Shown: positions 28,046 through 35,980 of the stretch, in pieces
Layout: every line of letters begins with the position of its first letter
Numbering within the stretch: the stretch's first letter is position 1
NCBI RefSeq assembly: GCF_037094685.1
Contig: NZ_CP146614.1
Location: forward strand, 682,001 to 746,000
Length of the DNA: 64,000 nt
Direction: 5' to 3'
Source of the DNA: Massilia sp. METH4
GTDB taxonomy: Bacteria; Pseudomonadota; Gammaproteobacteria; Burkholderiales; Burkholderiaceae_D
Notes under the pieces: generated by a model
Told to the model about the DNA's origin: nothing
What the model saw: the letters and a program-made list of their open reading frames with translations, nothing else
The model's database searches: none
Program-made: the position numbers and the translations under genes

Positions 28046-28063
28046 CGCGGAGCATGCTCCGCG
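28046..28063. repeat. 18-nt perfect palindrome
   Basis: CGCGGAGCATGCTCCGCG is its own reverse complement. It lies 10 nt from a second perfect palindrome. Possible uses are a hairpin terminator after trhO (no T-run), a protein site, or a repeat scar. Confidence 0.6.
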
Positions 28064-28073
28064 CCTGCGTAAC

Positions 28074-28097
28074 GATTCTGCCCTGCAGGGCAGAATC
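28074..28097. repeat. 24-nt perfect palindrome
   Basis: GATTCTGCCCTG followed directly by its reverse complement CAGGGCAGAATC, centred on a PstI-like CTGCAG. There is no unpaired loop, which is unusual for a terminator and more like a dimeric protein site or an inverted-duplication scar. Confidence 0.6.
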
Positions 28098-28235
28098 TCC
28101 AGGGAACACTGCTTGGGCTGCGAAGGCATTGTTGAGCACTACGAGGGTGGGCAGATCGCCGTAGTTTGGGGGCTCGATGCGGACGCCATAGTCACCTGCG
28201 CCGAACGCATCCCCGTCTTGCATCACGCAGCGCTT

Positions 28236-28338
28236 AGAGCGCCTAACAAAACCCCCATGGCTGCGTTGCAGCGTCTCGCCGTACAGGTGTACTGTCTTCG
28301 ACGCCGCGCCTTGCCCTGCGGGTTTTGTTAGGCGCTCT
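28236..28338. mobile_element. 103-bp MITE-like element, copy 1
   Basis: The element is bounded by perfect 19-bp inverted repeats AGAGCGCCTAACAAAACCC and GGGTTTTGTTAGGCGCTCT. A copy of identical length with a single substitution lies at 36708-36810. TTA flanks the GAGCG...CGCTC core on both sides, so a TA or TTA target duplication is possible. It encodes nothing. The interior contains GTACAGGTGTAC and can fold further into one long hairpin. The transposase is not in the window. Confidence 0.75.
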
Positions 28339-28436
28339 TAGTTCGTGGAGGCGTTCACCTTCCGCGAAGCGGCCGGGCATACCCCTTCATCGAGGGTTTC
28401 GTCAACGGAAGCCGCATGGAGTGCAAAAGGTGGTTT

Positions 28437-28967
28437 CTACTCTTTGACAAGCGTTAACGGTTTTCCGTTAGCCCTTCTTTCGACCGTAACTACGTTAGAA
28501 AGGTGTTTCCCCATTGGGCATGACCCATCCCATGTTATGCCATAGATTGCGCGGATAGAATACTGTCCAGGCCGAGAAATGTTATAGTGATCTTCAATGT
28601 TACGGATAGTCACGCCCCAAAAATAGCCCGGGTATAGCACCACACGTTTGCTTGTGGACCGCAGGTTAATGTCGGGACCGATCCATGTCATCTTCTCCCC
28701 TGATGCATCGCGCACTTCAAATCTTAGCCAGTAATGCTCCAGACCCATATAGGGAACCAAGGAGACGTTATCCTCTCCAATATTCTTGATCGTCACCGTT
28801 AAATGAATGGGCGACTTTGAACCCTCAGCATCGCTTTTTGCCGACAGTTTGAGCAATAGGTTTTTTCCTAAGGTTTTACATTCTTTCGGATCCGGCAATG
28901 AATCGGCTGTGACTCCCCCTGGCATAGAGAGCAGTACTGAAATACAAAGAAATATCCTATTTTTCAT
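28437..28967 (-). CDS. Low-GC secreted hypothetical protein
   Basis: A 176-residue predicted exported protein of unknown function. Residues 1-21 form a signal peptide (MKNRIFLCISVLLSMPGGVTA). The rest alternates short beta-like strands, for example HLTVTIKNIGEDNVSLVPY, RVVLYPGYFWGVTI and PGQYSIRAIYGITWDG, which suggests an immunoglobulin-like beta sandwich. Two Cys outside the signal (near 34 and 155) could form a disulfide. Base composition differs sharply from the neighbours: a sampled 60-nt stretch has 27 G/C, against a clearly GC-rich genome. This suggests recent acquisition. It lies downstream of a truncated gene tail and beside a mobile-looking element. Confidence 0.65.
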   Translation of the reverse strand: MKNRIFLCISVLLSMPGGVTADSLPDPKECKTLGKNLLLKLSAKSDAEGSKSPIHLTVTIKNIGEDNVSLVPYMGLEHYWLRFEVRDASGEKMTWIGPDINLRSTSKRVVLYPGYFWGVTIRNIEDHYNISRPGQYSIRAIYGITWDGSCPMGKHLSNVVTVERRANGKPLTLVKE

Positions 28968-29061
28968 CGTTTCATCACCTCATGAACCCACACTGAAATT
29001 TCGAAATTTCAACCAGCCTCGGCAGGGAATCTGACTCCGTCGCGCCAATCCAGGTAATGAG
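28968..29061. other. Low-GC spacer upstream of the secreted hypothetical gene
   Basis: AT-rich spacer between the truncated gene tail and the low-GC gene. It presumably holds the leader of the latter; no clear -35/-10 pair is seen. Confidence 0.4.
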
Positions 29062-29184
29062 TCAATCGGATTTCTTCAATTGCACGTACACCTCCGGATT
29101 GTCACTGTCTGTCCTTTCCGAAACCCCCAGTCCTTTACTGTGATTGTTCGGGTGATAGAATTGGCAGAAGCTGTTCGCAAGGGC
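29062..29184 (-). pseudogene. C-terminal remnant of an unidentified gene
   Basis: An open reverse frame of 40 codons plus TGA with no start codon. It is preceded by an in-frame TAG and then by GC-rich sequence of different character. The translation (ANSFCQFYHPNNHSKGLG near the start, NPEVYVQLKKSD at the end) looks protein-like and has the lower GC of the next gene. It is best read as the tail of a gene that arrived with the low-GC secreted protein and lost its 5' part. Family unknown. The remaining bases to 29367 hold no gene I can support. Confidence 0.3.
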
Positions 29185-29367
29185 CTACAACTATGCCAGT
29201 GCGGCCCGAATATCCTGGTCCTGGCGGGGTGCGTTGGGCCGCGCAAGCGGCGCGTGGCGGCGCGGATGTGCGTCCGCAACGACGAGACCGACGTTGCGCT
29301 GCTGCGCCTGAACCGATGACGATATTGAACTTCGGTCCCGAAGCCGTGCGGGTCCGCGAACCTCGCC

Positions 29368-30717
29368 TCAGCGGAAATACAGCGCGATCTCGCGCACGTC
29401 GTCCGGCCCCAGCATGCCGGCGGCGGCGCGCAGCCGCAAGAGCGCCAGCAGGTAGTTGTAGCGGGCCTGGGCCAGGTCGCGTTCGCTGGCAAACAGCTGT
29501 TGACGGGCATTGAGCAAGTCGAGATTGATGCGCACGCCGCCCTTGATGCTCTGCTCGGTCGCCGTCATCAGCAGCTTGCCCGACTCGACCGCTTTCTCCA
29601 GCGCCCGAATGCGCGTGACGCCGCTGACGACGGCACTGTACTGCTTGCGTAATTCGACGAGGATGCGGTCGCGCTCGGCGTCGAGCTCGGACTTGGCGCG
29701 CTCTTCCCCAGCCACCGCCTGGCGCGTGCTGGCGTTTACGTAACCGCCCTGGTACAGCGGCACCGTCAACTGCACTCCCAGCACGCGCGACGTCGATTCC
29801 TGCGTGTACGTGTTCAGCGTCTCGGCATTCGCCTTGTTGAGCGTGGCCACCACGTCCAGGCGCGGCGCGTGGCCGGCCTTCGCCTTGTTCACTTCCTGGT
29901 GCGCGACCTCGACGTTGAAGGTGCGCGTCAGCAGCGCCGGGTTGTTGGCCAGCGCCACGCTCTTCCAGGTGTCGAATCCTCCTTCGCCCAGCGGCACGAT
30001 GCGAAAGTTCGGCGCCAGCATGTCGAGCTCGCCGGGCTCCTGCCCGACGATGCCGGCCAGCGTGGCGCGCGCCGTGGCCAGGTTGTCTTCCGCTTCCAGC
30101 ACGGCCGCCTCGGCCGCGTCGAGGCGGGCCTGGGTTTCCAGCATGTCGGTGCGGGTGCCCTCGCCTTTTTCGAACAGCCGGTCGTTGACCTTGCGCTGCT
30201 CGGCGAGCGCATCGCGCTGCGCCGTGGCGAGGCGCAACTGCTCGGTGGCGAACAGCGCATCGGTGTAAGCCTGTACCACGCGCAGCACCAGCTCCTGGGC
30301 GCGCACGCTGAAGGTGGCCGCCGACGCATTGCTCTGGGCCTGGCCCTGCTTCCAGCGCGCCCAGGCATCCATATTGAACAGGGGCTGGCGAAGCTGGAGG
30401 GCGACGGTGCCCGAGATGTAGCGCGGCTCGCTGGGGAGTTCCACGCCGCGCTGGTGCTGGATCAGGTCCGCCCAGTTCTTGCTGCGGCTGTAGCTGGCCG
30501 AGACCTGCGGCAGCAAGCCGGCGCGGCCGAGATTGCGATATTCCACGCCCTGGGCATTCTCGGCCAGCGCGGTGCGATATTGGGGGTCGCTCTGCAATGC
30601 CGCCTGGTAGGCCTGCATCAGCGTCAGCGCCCCCGCATCCTGGCCGGCGGCGAAGCCTGCCGCGATCACGCTGGCCGCCAGCACGCGGCGATCGAACAGT
30701 CGTCGGATCGTCTGCAC
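29368..30717 (-). CDS. tolC: TolC-family outer-membrane channel of a type I secretion system
   Basis: A 449-residue outer-membrane exit duct. It has a signal-like N-terminus (about residues 1-30) and then two repeats of the OEP fold. LTLMQAYQAALQSDPQYRTA opens the first, and the helical coiled-coil stretches are rich in Ala, Glu, Gln and Arg (TRTDMLETQARLDAAEAAVLEAEDNLATAR region). The C-terminal half repeats the pattern (KSELDAERDRILVELRKQY) and ends GPDDVREIALYF. Three TolC molecules would dock onto the adaptor encoded 1 nt upstream. Its place at the end of an ABC-HlyD-TolC operon makes it dedicated to this exporter, though TolC proteins can be shared. Confidence 0.92.
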   Translation of the reverse strand: MQTIRRLFDRRVLAASVIAAGFAAGQDAGALTLMQAYQAALQSDPQYRTALAENAQGVEYRNLGRAGLLPQVSASYSRSKNWADLIQHQRGVELPSEPRYISGTVALQLRQPLFNMDAWARWKQGQAQSNASAATFSVRAQELVLRVVQAYTDALFATEQLRLATAQRDALAEQRKVNDRLFEKGEGTRTDMLETQARLDAAEAAVLEAEDNLATARATLAGIVGQEPGELDMLAPNFRIVPLGEGGFDTWKSVALANNPALLTRTFNVEVAHQEVNKAKAGHAPRLDVVATLNKANAETLNTYTQESTSRVLGVQLTVPLYQGGYVNASTRQAVAGEERAKSELDAERDRILVELRKQYSAVVSGVTRIRALEKAVESGKLLMTATEQSIKGGVRINLDLLNARQQLFASERDLAQARYNYLLALLRLRAAAGMLGPDDVREIALYFR

Positions 30718-30718
30718 G

Positions 30719-32080
30719 TCACTCCTCCGAAAGCGAGGTGTTGGCGCGGTCGATCAGCGGCTTGAGCAGGTAGCTCATCATCGACCGTTCGCCGGTCTTC
30801 ACGAAGAGTTCCACGGGCATGCCGGGCACGATGTCGAGCTTTTTCTGGGCGATCAGGCGCTGGCCCTCGGGCGTCACCTTCGCTTTCACGCTGTAGTACG
30901 CGTTACCCGTCTTTTCGTCGACGGTCCGGTCGGCCGCGACGGTCGTGACCAGGCCGGGAATATGCGGCGTCTTGTTGACATTGAATGCCGAGAAGATCAG
31001 CTCGACCGGCAGGCCCGGGTGCACGCGGTCGATCAGGTTGACCGCCAGCTGGCCTTCCACGATCAGGGCGGCATCGCTGGGCACCACGTCCATCAGGTGC
31101 GCGCCCGGCCCGACCACGCCGCCGTGGGTGAACACTGCCAGGCCGACGACGACGCCATCGGCGGGCGAGCGCACGATCGTGTTGTTCACGTCGTATTGCA
31201 GCGCATCCATGCGGCTGGCCAGCGCTTCCGCTTCCTTCTGCACTTCGGCGAGCTGGGTGCGGACTTCCTTCTGGTAATCCTGTATGCGCTGCGTGCGGCG
31301 CAGCGTCAGCTCCATGATCTGGCGCTTGGCGCGGCCAATGTTGCCGATATCTTCGGAAATCGCACCGCTGACCTGCGCATACGTGCGCTCCACGTCCAGC
31401 AACCGGTTGCGGGCCACGAACCCTTCCTTGGCCAGGTCGCGCAGGCCGCCCAGCTGCTCCTTCAGGATCGCCAGTTGCTCCTTCTTGCTCTCGCGCGACT
31501 GCTCCACCCCGGCCGATTGCAGCTTCAGGCCGGCGATGTTCTCTTCGTAGGCCGACAGTTCGCTTTGCAATGCCAGCTGGCGCGAGGTGAACAGCTGGCG
31601 CTGCAGCGCCATGCTTTCCACCACGCGGGGGTCGTTCTTCATGCCTTCCAGCTCCGCCGGGAAGTCGACGGACTTGAGCCCGTCGCGTTCGGCCAGCAGG
31701 CGGGCCTCGGTCGTGCGCGCGGCAATGTACTGGGCGCGCGCCGTTTCCAGCTGCGAGGTGGCCTGCACGCTATCCATTTCGACCACCGGCTGCCCGGCCT
31801 TGACCACGGAACCTTCCTGCACGAGGATGCGCCGGATGGTGCCCCCGGTAAGGTGCTGGATGGCCTTGCGGTTGCCCTCGGCGACCACGCTGCCGACCAT
31901 GGGCACGCCCTTGTCCAGCGGCGCCAGCAGTGCCCACAGCAGGAAGCCGCCCACGCCCAGCAGGACGACGAGCCAGCCGAACCGGCTGTATGCGGTCGGG
32001 TCGGTGTGGACGGTCAGCGGTTCGACGTCATGCGCGATGACTTCGGTTGCCGCATTCTTCTTGGTGGTGATCGCTTTCAT
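30719..32080 (-). CDS. HlyD/PrtE-type periplasmic adaptor of a type I secretion system
   Basis: A 453-residue membrane-fusion protein. A cytoplasmic N-terminus of about 30 residues is followed by one membrane helix (about 35-54, WLVVLLGVGGFLLWALLAPL). Next come the half-lipoyl region with VVAEGNRKAIQHLTGGTIRR and a long alpha-helical hairpin (about 110-290, charged and Gln/Glu/Leu-rich). The beta-barrel part at the C-terminus contains VTPEGQRLIAQKKLDIVPGM and PVELFVKTGERS, the PrtE/HlyD family end. It bridges the ABC transporter and TolC. It overlaps the ABC gene by 4 nt and abuts tolC by 1 nt, so the three are one operon. Confidence 0.93.
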   Translation of the reverse strand: MKAITTKKNAATEVIAHDVEPLTVHTDPTAYSRFGWLVVLLGVGGFLLWALLAPLDKGVPMVGSVVAEGNRKAIQHLTGGTIRRILVQEGSVVKAGQPVVEMDSVQATSQLETARAQYIAARTTEARLLAERDGLKSVDFPAELEGMKNDPRVVESMALQRQLFTSRQLALQSELSAYEENIAGLKLQSAGVEQSRESKKEQLAILKEQLGGLRDLAKEGFVARNRLLDVERTYAQVSGAISEDIGNIGRAKRQIMELTLRRTQRIQDYQKEVRTQLAEVQKEAEALASRMDALQYDVNNTIVRSPADGVVVGLAVFTHGGVVGPGAHLMDVVPSDAALIVEGQLAVNLIDRVHPGLPVELIFSAFNVNKTPHIPGLVTTVAADRTVDEKTGNAYYSVKAKVTPEGQRLIAQKKLDIVPGMPVELFVKTGERSMMSYLLKPLIDRANTSLSEE

Positions 32081-34017
32081 GCCTTACCCTGTTCCGATGT
32101 TGCCGGGCCTGCTTCGACCGGGACGGCACCCGCAGCCGGTGCCGTGGCCCCGCCCTGCTGGGCCGGCTGTGCCGACGGCGCGGACTGGGCCTGTGCCGGC
32201 TGTGCCGATGGCGCGCCTTGCGCCTGTGCCTGGGCGGCCTGTGCGGTCCGTGCCTGGGCCTGTGCCGCCTGGGCCTGCGCCGCCTGTGCCGCCTGCGCCT
32301 TGGCGGCCTGGGCTTGCTGGATCTGCTGCTGCTGTTTCTGCTGCAGGGCCTGCAACACCTGGCTGGTGGGGCCGAACATTTCCGCCGCGCCGTCGCGCAA
32401 CAGCAGCAGCTTGTTGGTGATGCCGATCGCGCTGGTGCGGTGCGTGATCAGCACGATGGTCTTGCCGCGCTGGCGCAGGTCGTTGACGGCGGCCAGCAGC
32501 GCCTGTTCGCCCACGTCGTCCAGGTTGGAGTTCGGTTCATCCAGCACGATTACGGCGGGGTCGCCGTACATCGCGCGCGCCAGGCCGAGGCGCTGCTTCT
32601 GGCCGCCGGAAAGGCCGGCGCCACCGTCGCCCAGCATCGTGTCGTAGCCCTTCGGCAGGTGCAGGATCATGTCGTGCACACCGGCGCGCTTGGCCGCCAG
32701 CACCACTTTTTCCGCGTCCACTTCACCGAAACGGGCGATATTTTCGCTGACCGTGCCGGCAAACAATTCGATATCCTGGGGCAGGTAGCCCAGGTGCGGG
32801 CCCAGCTCGGCCTTGTTCCACTGGTAGATGTCCGCCCCGTCGAGGCGCACCTTGCCCATGGCGGCCGGCCACACGCCGACCAGCAGGCGCGCCAGGGTGG
32901 ACTTGCCGGAACCGCTCGGCCCCACGATGCCCAGCACGTCGCCGGCGACAATGCCGAACGACACGCCGCGCAGCACGGCCACGGTGGCGCCCGGCGGCGC
33001 GGCCGTGACCTGCTCGACCGTGAGGTTGCCGGTCGGCTGGGGCAATTCCATGCCCACCGAGCGCTGCGGATTGTTGGCCAGCAGCTCGCACAGGCGGTCG
33101 TAGGCGCTGCGGGTGCTGCTCCAGCTCTTCCACACGCCGATCACCTGCTGCACGGGGCTCAGCGCGCGACCCACGAGGATCGAGGCCGCGATCATCATCC
33201 CTGGCGTCATCTTGTTCTCCAGCACCAGCAGGGCGCCAAAGCCCAGCACCAGCGACTGCTGCGTCAACTGCACGAACTTGGTCATTGCCTGCACCTTGCC
33301 GGCCTTTTCGCTGGCATCGGCCTGGGTGCGCAGGAACTTGCCATGCAGCTTGAACCAGCGGCCCATCAGGTTGGGCAGCATGCCCATCGATTCGATCACC
33401 TCGGCATTGCGCAGGTTGTTCGTGGCGATGCCGCTGGAAGCGATGGCCAGCGTGTTCGCCTCGGCCAGCGGCTGGCGCGTGACGCGCTCGTTGAGGAAGG
33501 CCAGCGCCACGAGGATCACCGTGCCGGCCAGCGCGAAGAAGCCCAGCGACGGTTCGAAGAAGAAGATCACCAGCAGGTAGATGGGGAACCAGGGCGCGTC
33601 GAAGAAGGCGAACAGCGCGTTACCGGTCAGGAACTGGCGGATATTGGTCAAGTCCGTCAATGCCTGCCCGGCCGGCACGCCCGAGCGCTTCAGGTTCTGC
33701 TCGAAAGCCGCCGTGTACACGCGGCGGTTCAGCTCCAGGTCGAATTTCGCGCCGACGCGGATCAGCACGAAACTGCGCATCAGTTCCAGCAGCGAAATGA
33801 CAACGTAGGCACCCAGCATCAGCAGGGTCAGCATCAACAGCGTGTATTCGTTGCGGCTGCTGAGCACGCGGTCGTACACCTGCAGCATGTAGATCGATGG
33901 CGCCAGCATCAGCAGGTTGCTGATGGCGCTGAACATGCCCACGGTCAGGAACGCCCGCTTGAGCGTATGCAAGACCTGTTCGATCTCGTTTTTCGGCTTG
34001 AAGAATTGGTTTTTCAT
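32077..34017 (-). CDS. Type I secretion ABC transporter (PrtD-like) with an Ala/Gln-rich tail
   Basis: A 646-residue fused permease-ATPase that drives one-step export of RTX-type proteins. Residues about 20-310 hold six membrane helices. The ATPase has Walker A GPSGSGKST (366-374), signature LSGGQ (469-473), Walker B with DEP (493-495) and the switch His526. There is no C39 peptidase domain, which fits RTX export rather than bacteriocin processing. Met at 34017 gives the PrtD N-terminus; an upstream in-frame ATG at 34077 adds 20 residues without family match. From about residue 558 the protein becomes a low-complexity run of Gln, Ala, Pro and Ser (about 88 residues) absent from classical PrtD. 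No substrate gene is adjacent. A CRP-type site lies upstream. Confidence 0.92.
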   Translation of the reverse strand: MKNQFFKPKNEIEQVLHTLKRAFLTVGMFSAISNLLMLAPSIYMLQVYDRVLSSRNEYTLLMLTLLMLGAYVVISLLELMRSFVLIRVGAKFDLELNRRVYTAAFEQNLKRSGVPAGQALTDLTNIRQFLTGNALFAFFDAPWFPIYLLVIFFFEPSLGFFALAGTVILVALAFLNERVTRQPLAEANTLAIASSGIATNNLRNAEVIESMGMLPNLMGRWFKLHGKFLRTQADASEKAGKVQAMTKFVQLTQQSLVLGFGALLVLENKMTPGMMIAASILVGRALSPVQQVIGVWKSWSSTRSAYDRLCELLANNPQRSVGMELPQPTGNLTVEQVTAAPPGATVAVLRGVSFGIVAGDVLGIVGPSGSGKSTLARLLVGVWPAAMGKVRLDGADIYQWNKAELGPHLGYLPQDIELFAGTVSENIARFGEVDAEKVVLAAKRAGVHDMILHLPKGYDTMLGDGGAGLSGGQKQRLGLARAMYGDPAVIVLDEPNSNLDDVGEQALLAAVNDLRQRGKTIVLITHRTSAIGITNKLLLLRDGAAEMFGPTSQVLQALQQKQQQQIQQAQAAKAQAAQAAQAQAAQAQARTAQAAQAQAQGAPSAQPAQAQSAPSAQPAQQGGATAPAAGAVPVEAGPATSEQGKA

Positions 34018-34565
34018 CGATGCGCCATGCACGGGTTGCCGCTGTGCAGCGGAAGCGGCGCTCGCCGCGACCGGCAAACGCTGAGCGCCCGGGAGCGGGC
34101 AGACGGTATTATGACCGAAACAGCCTCAGATCTGTGACGAAAATCACAAATCGGCGCAGTAAGGTGCCGTGGCGCAACCGATCGGGGCTCGGCGGACTCA
34201 CCGGTGCTGCCGATACGCCACAGTGCTGGCATGCAACCGAAAGCCGCAGCCAGGCCGACGAAGCCGATGAGCTATCGGCCTGCCCCTGAACGTGAACTTT
34301 ACAATGCCGCGGCCGGCGCCGGCGCCATCGATGGACCGCCGCGGGCCGGTCGAGGCCGGGATTGGGGGTTCCCGTTCCGCAGCATATATACTGCCGTGGC
34401 GGCACCGGGTCGGGCACATGGCACGCGAGCCTCCCGGCAATCGATGGCCGGCGCCGGCGCACTACTGCCGCTGGGCGAACGCTTGTTGCGAGGGAAGACC
34501 GTCATTTTGCATACCTTGGACCTGACTATGCGTACTCCGTCCCCCACCCGGTTGGGACCCGTCGC
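34018..34565. other. Divergent control region between the type I secretion operon and the TPR/barrel gene
   Basis: No supported gene. Near the secretion operon it holds the CRP-type site and a -10 box. On the other side TTGGGG (34362-34367) and TATATA (34385-34390), with 17 nt between, form a candidate promoter for the gene at 34566, giving a leader of about 170 nt. Imperfect inverted repeats built on GCCATCGATGG/ATCGATGGCCGG (34311-34334 and 34438-34460) flank that promoter. Confidence 0.5.
34108..34148 (-). promoter_or_regulatory. CRP-type site with class II promoter for the type I secretion operon
   Basis: TGTGACGAAAATCACA (34133-34148) is a perfect TGTGA-N6-TCACA palindrome, the CRP consensus. 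On the minus strand CATAAT (plus 34108-34113) is a good -10 with no -35. With a start near 34099-34101 the palindrome centre falls at about -40 to -41.5, the class II activation position. The Crp-like protein encoded at 35981 keeps the residues that read TGTGA. Confidence 0.65.
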
Positions 34566-35792
34566 ATGAAAGCCGGATTGGCAGCATCGGCCTTGTGCTG
34601 CATCCTGGCCGGGCCCGTGGCCGCCCAGGGCGGGGGCGGCACGGTCGACGCCATGTACCGCGATGCCCTGCGCGCGATCGCCGAAGGCCGCAATACCGAC
34701 GCCAGCGATACGCTGCGCACCGTGGTGGCACTGGACCCGCTGCACGCCGGCGCATGGCTCGACCTGGCGCTGGTGCAGTGCGAGCTGGGCAGGGCCGACG
34801 AGGCGGAACGGCTGTTTGCCGCCATCCTTCGGCGCTTCGACCCGCCGCCCGGCATCCTGCAGCTGATCGGCGAGGCGCGCTCGCGCGGCTGCACCCGCTG
34901 GCGGCCGCGCAGCTACACGGCCGTGCAGATCGGCCGCGGCATCGACCAGAATGTCAACCAGGGCACCAGCAATCCGCTGTACGACGTCGGCGACGGCAGC
35001 GAAGCGTCGCTGCAGTCGGCGCTGTCGTCGGAATTCCTGCCCCGGCACGACCAGTACACCGCGCTCTCGGTCGACACCATGCGCGACCTCACGCCGAACG
35101 GCACGCTGGGCTATGTCCAGCTGCAGAGCCGCCGTCACGACCGCATGCGCGACTACGACAGCACCGCCCTGTTCCTCGGCGCCGAAACGCCGTGGCGGCG
35201 CGGCCGCTGGACCATGCGCGCCAGCGTGCAGGGCGGCTTCGTCACGCTCGGCGGCCACGGCTACCAGCGCCTGGGGCAGCTGCAGGCGCAGCTCGGCGTC
35301 CCCCTGCCGCTGCCGGCAACGTGGCAGTTCACCACCCTGGCCGGGGTGACGCGCGCCGACTACCTCACCCTGGCCGATTTCGACGGCACCACGTTCGAAT
35401 GGCGCGGCCAGCTGGTGTACCGCGACGGCGGCCATTACGCCAGCGCGAGCCTGGGCTTGCACAACGACCGCGCGGCCGGCCCCCGGCCGGGCGGCGACCG
35501 GCACGGCAATCTGGCCACCCTGCTGTGGCGGCGCCCGCTGCCGGCAGGTCTGACCGGGGAACTGGCCTACACCCGTCAGCAATGGCGCGGCAGCTCGGCG
35601 TATGCGCCCGACCTGATCGACCAGGTGCGCGACCAGCGCACCCAGACCCTGCGTGCCTCGCTGTCGTATGCGATCAACCGCAGCCACAAGGTGGTGCTGG
35701 ACCTGCGCAAGATCCGCAACGACGAGAACATCGCCCTGTTCCGCTATATCAGCGGGCAGGCCCAGCTGAGCTGGCAATGGGCCGCGCCCTGA
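34566..35792 (+). CDS. TPR plus outer-membrane beta-barrel protein, Slam-like
   Basis: A 408-residue exported protein. It has a signal peptide (about 1-20, MKAGLAASALCCILAGPVAA) and then TPR-like helices (about 28-100, with EGRNTDASDTLRTVVALDPLHA and GAWLDLALVQCELGRADEAE). From about residue 120 to the end it alternates polar and aromatic residues in beta strands (for example SYTAVQIGRGIDQNVNQ, GTLGYVQLQSRRHDR). TPR followed by a barrel is the plan of surface lipoprotein assembly modifiers (Slam, DUF560), which move lipoproteins to the cell surface. This one is shorter than typical Slam, so the call is tentative. It is divergent from the type I secretion operon and may share its control region. 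No lipoprotein partner lies nearby. Confidence 0.6.
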   Translation: MKAGLAASALCCILAGPVAAQGGGGTVDAMYRDALRAIAEGRNTDASDTLRTVVALDPLHAGAWLDLALVQCELGRADEAERLFAAILRRFDPPPGILQLIGEARSRGCTRWRPRSYTAVQIGRGIDQNVNQGTSNPLYDVGDGSEASLQSALSSEFLPRHDQYTALSVDTMRDLTPNGTLGYVQLQSRRHDRMRDYDSTALFLGAETPWRRGRWTMRASVQGGFVTLGGHGYQRLGQLQAQLGVPLPLPATWQFTTLAGVTRADYLTLADFDGTTFEWRGQLVYRDGGHYASASLGLHNDRAAGPRPGGDRHGNLATLLWRRPLPAGLTGELAYTRQQWRGSSAYAPDLIDQVRDQRTQTLRASLSYAINRSHKVVLDLRKIRNDENIALFRYISGQAQLSWQWAAP

Positions 35793-35980
35793 TCCGTTAC
35801 AATGTCGGCCGCGTGCGCGGTGCATGATCCGGCCGGACATCGCCACCACCCGTGCCGGCTTCCGGCCGGCGGCACTGGTCCGCCAGGGAAGCACCGATTG
35901 ATCGCCGCCATGAATAAATCAGCGCTCCCCCAAGTGCGTGCCATTGTAGAATTTTCATGAAAAGCTCCCGAGAGGCTACG

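Larger units (their letters stand above)
27918..28436. other. Non-coding stretch with palindromes and a mobile-looking repeat
   Basis: No supported gene. It contains two perfect palindromes (28046-28063 and 28074-28097) and the 103-bp element at 28236-28338. A reverse frame 27957-28226 (89 codons, starting MMQDGDAFGAGDYG) has fairly protein-like codons but runs through both palindromes and begins just outside the element. It might be the tail of a disrupted gene. Confidence 0.6.

Noticed and set aside
27957..28226. 89-codon minus-strand frame as a gene
   Set aside because: No ribosome binding site or recognised domain, runs through two perfect palindromes, and begins next to a mobile-looking element. 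Noted only as a possible remnant.
28113..28331. Plus-strand frame reading through the 103-bp element
   Set aside because: Much of it is the element itself, which is non-coding by its palindromic structure and occurs elsewhere outside any frame.
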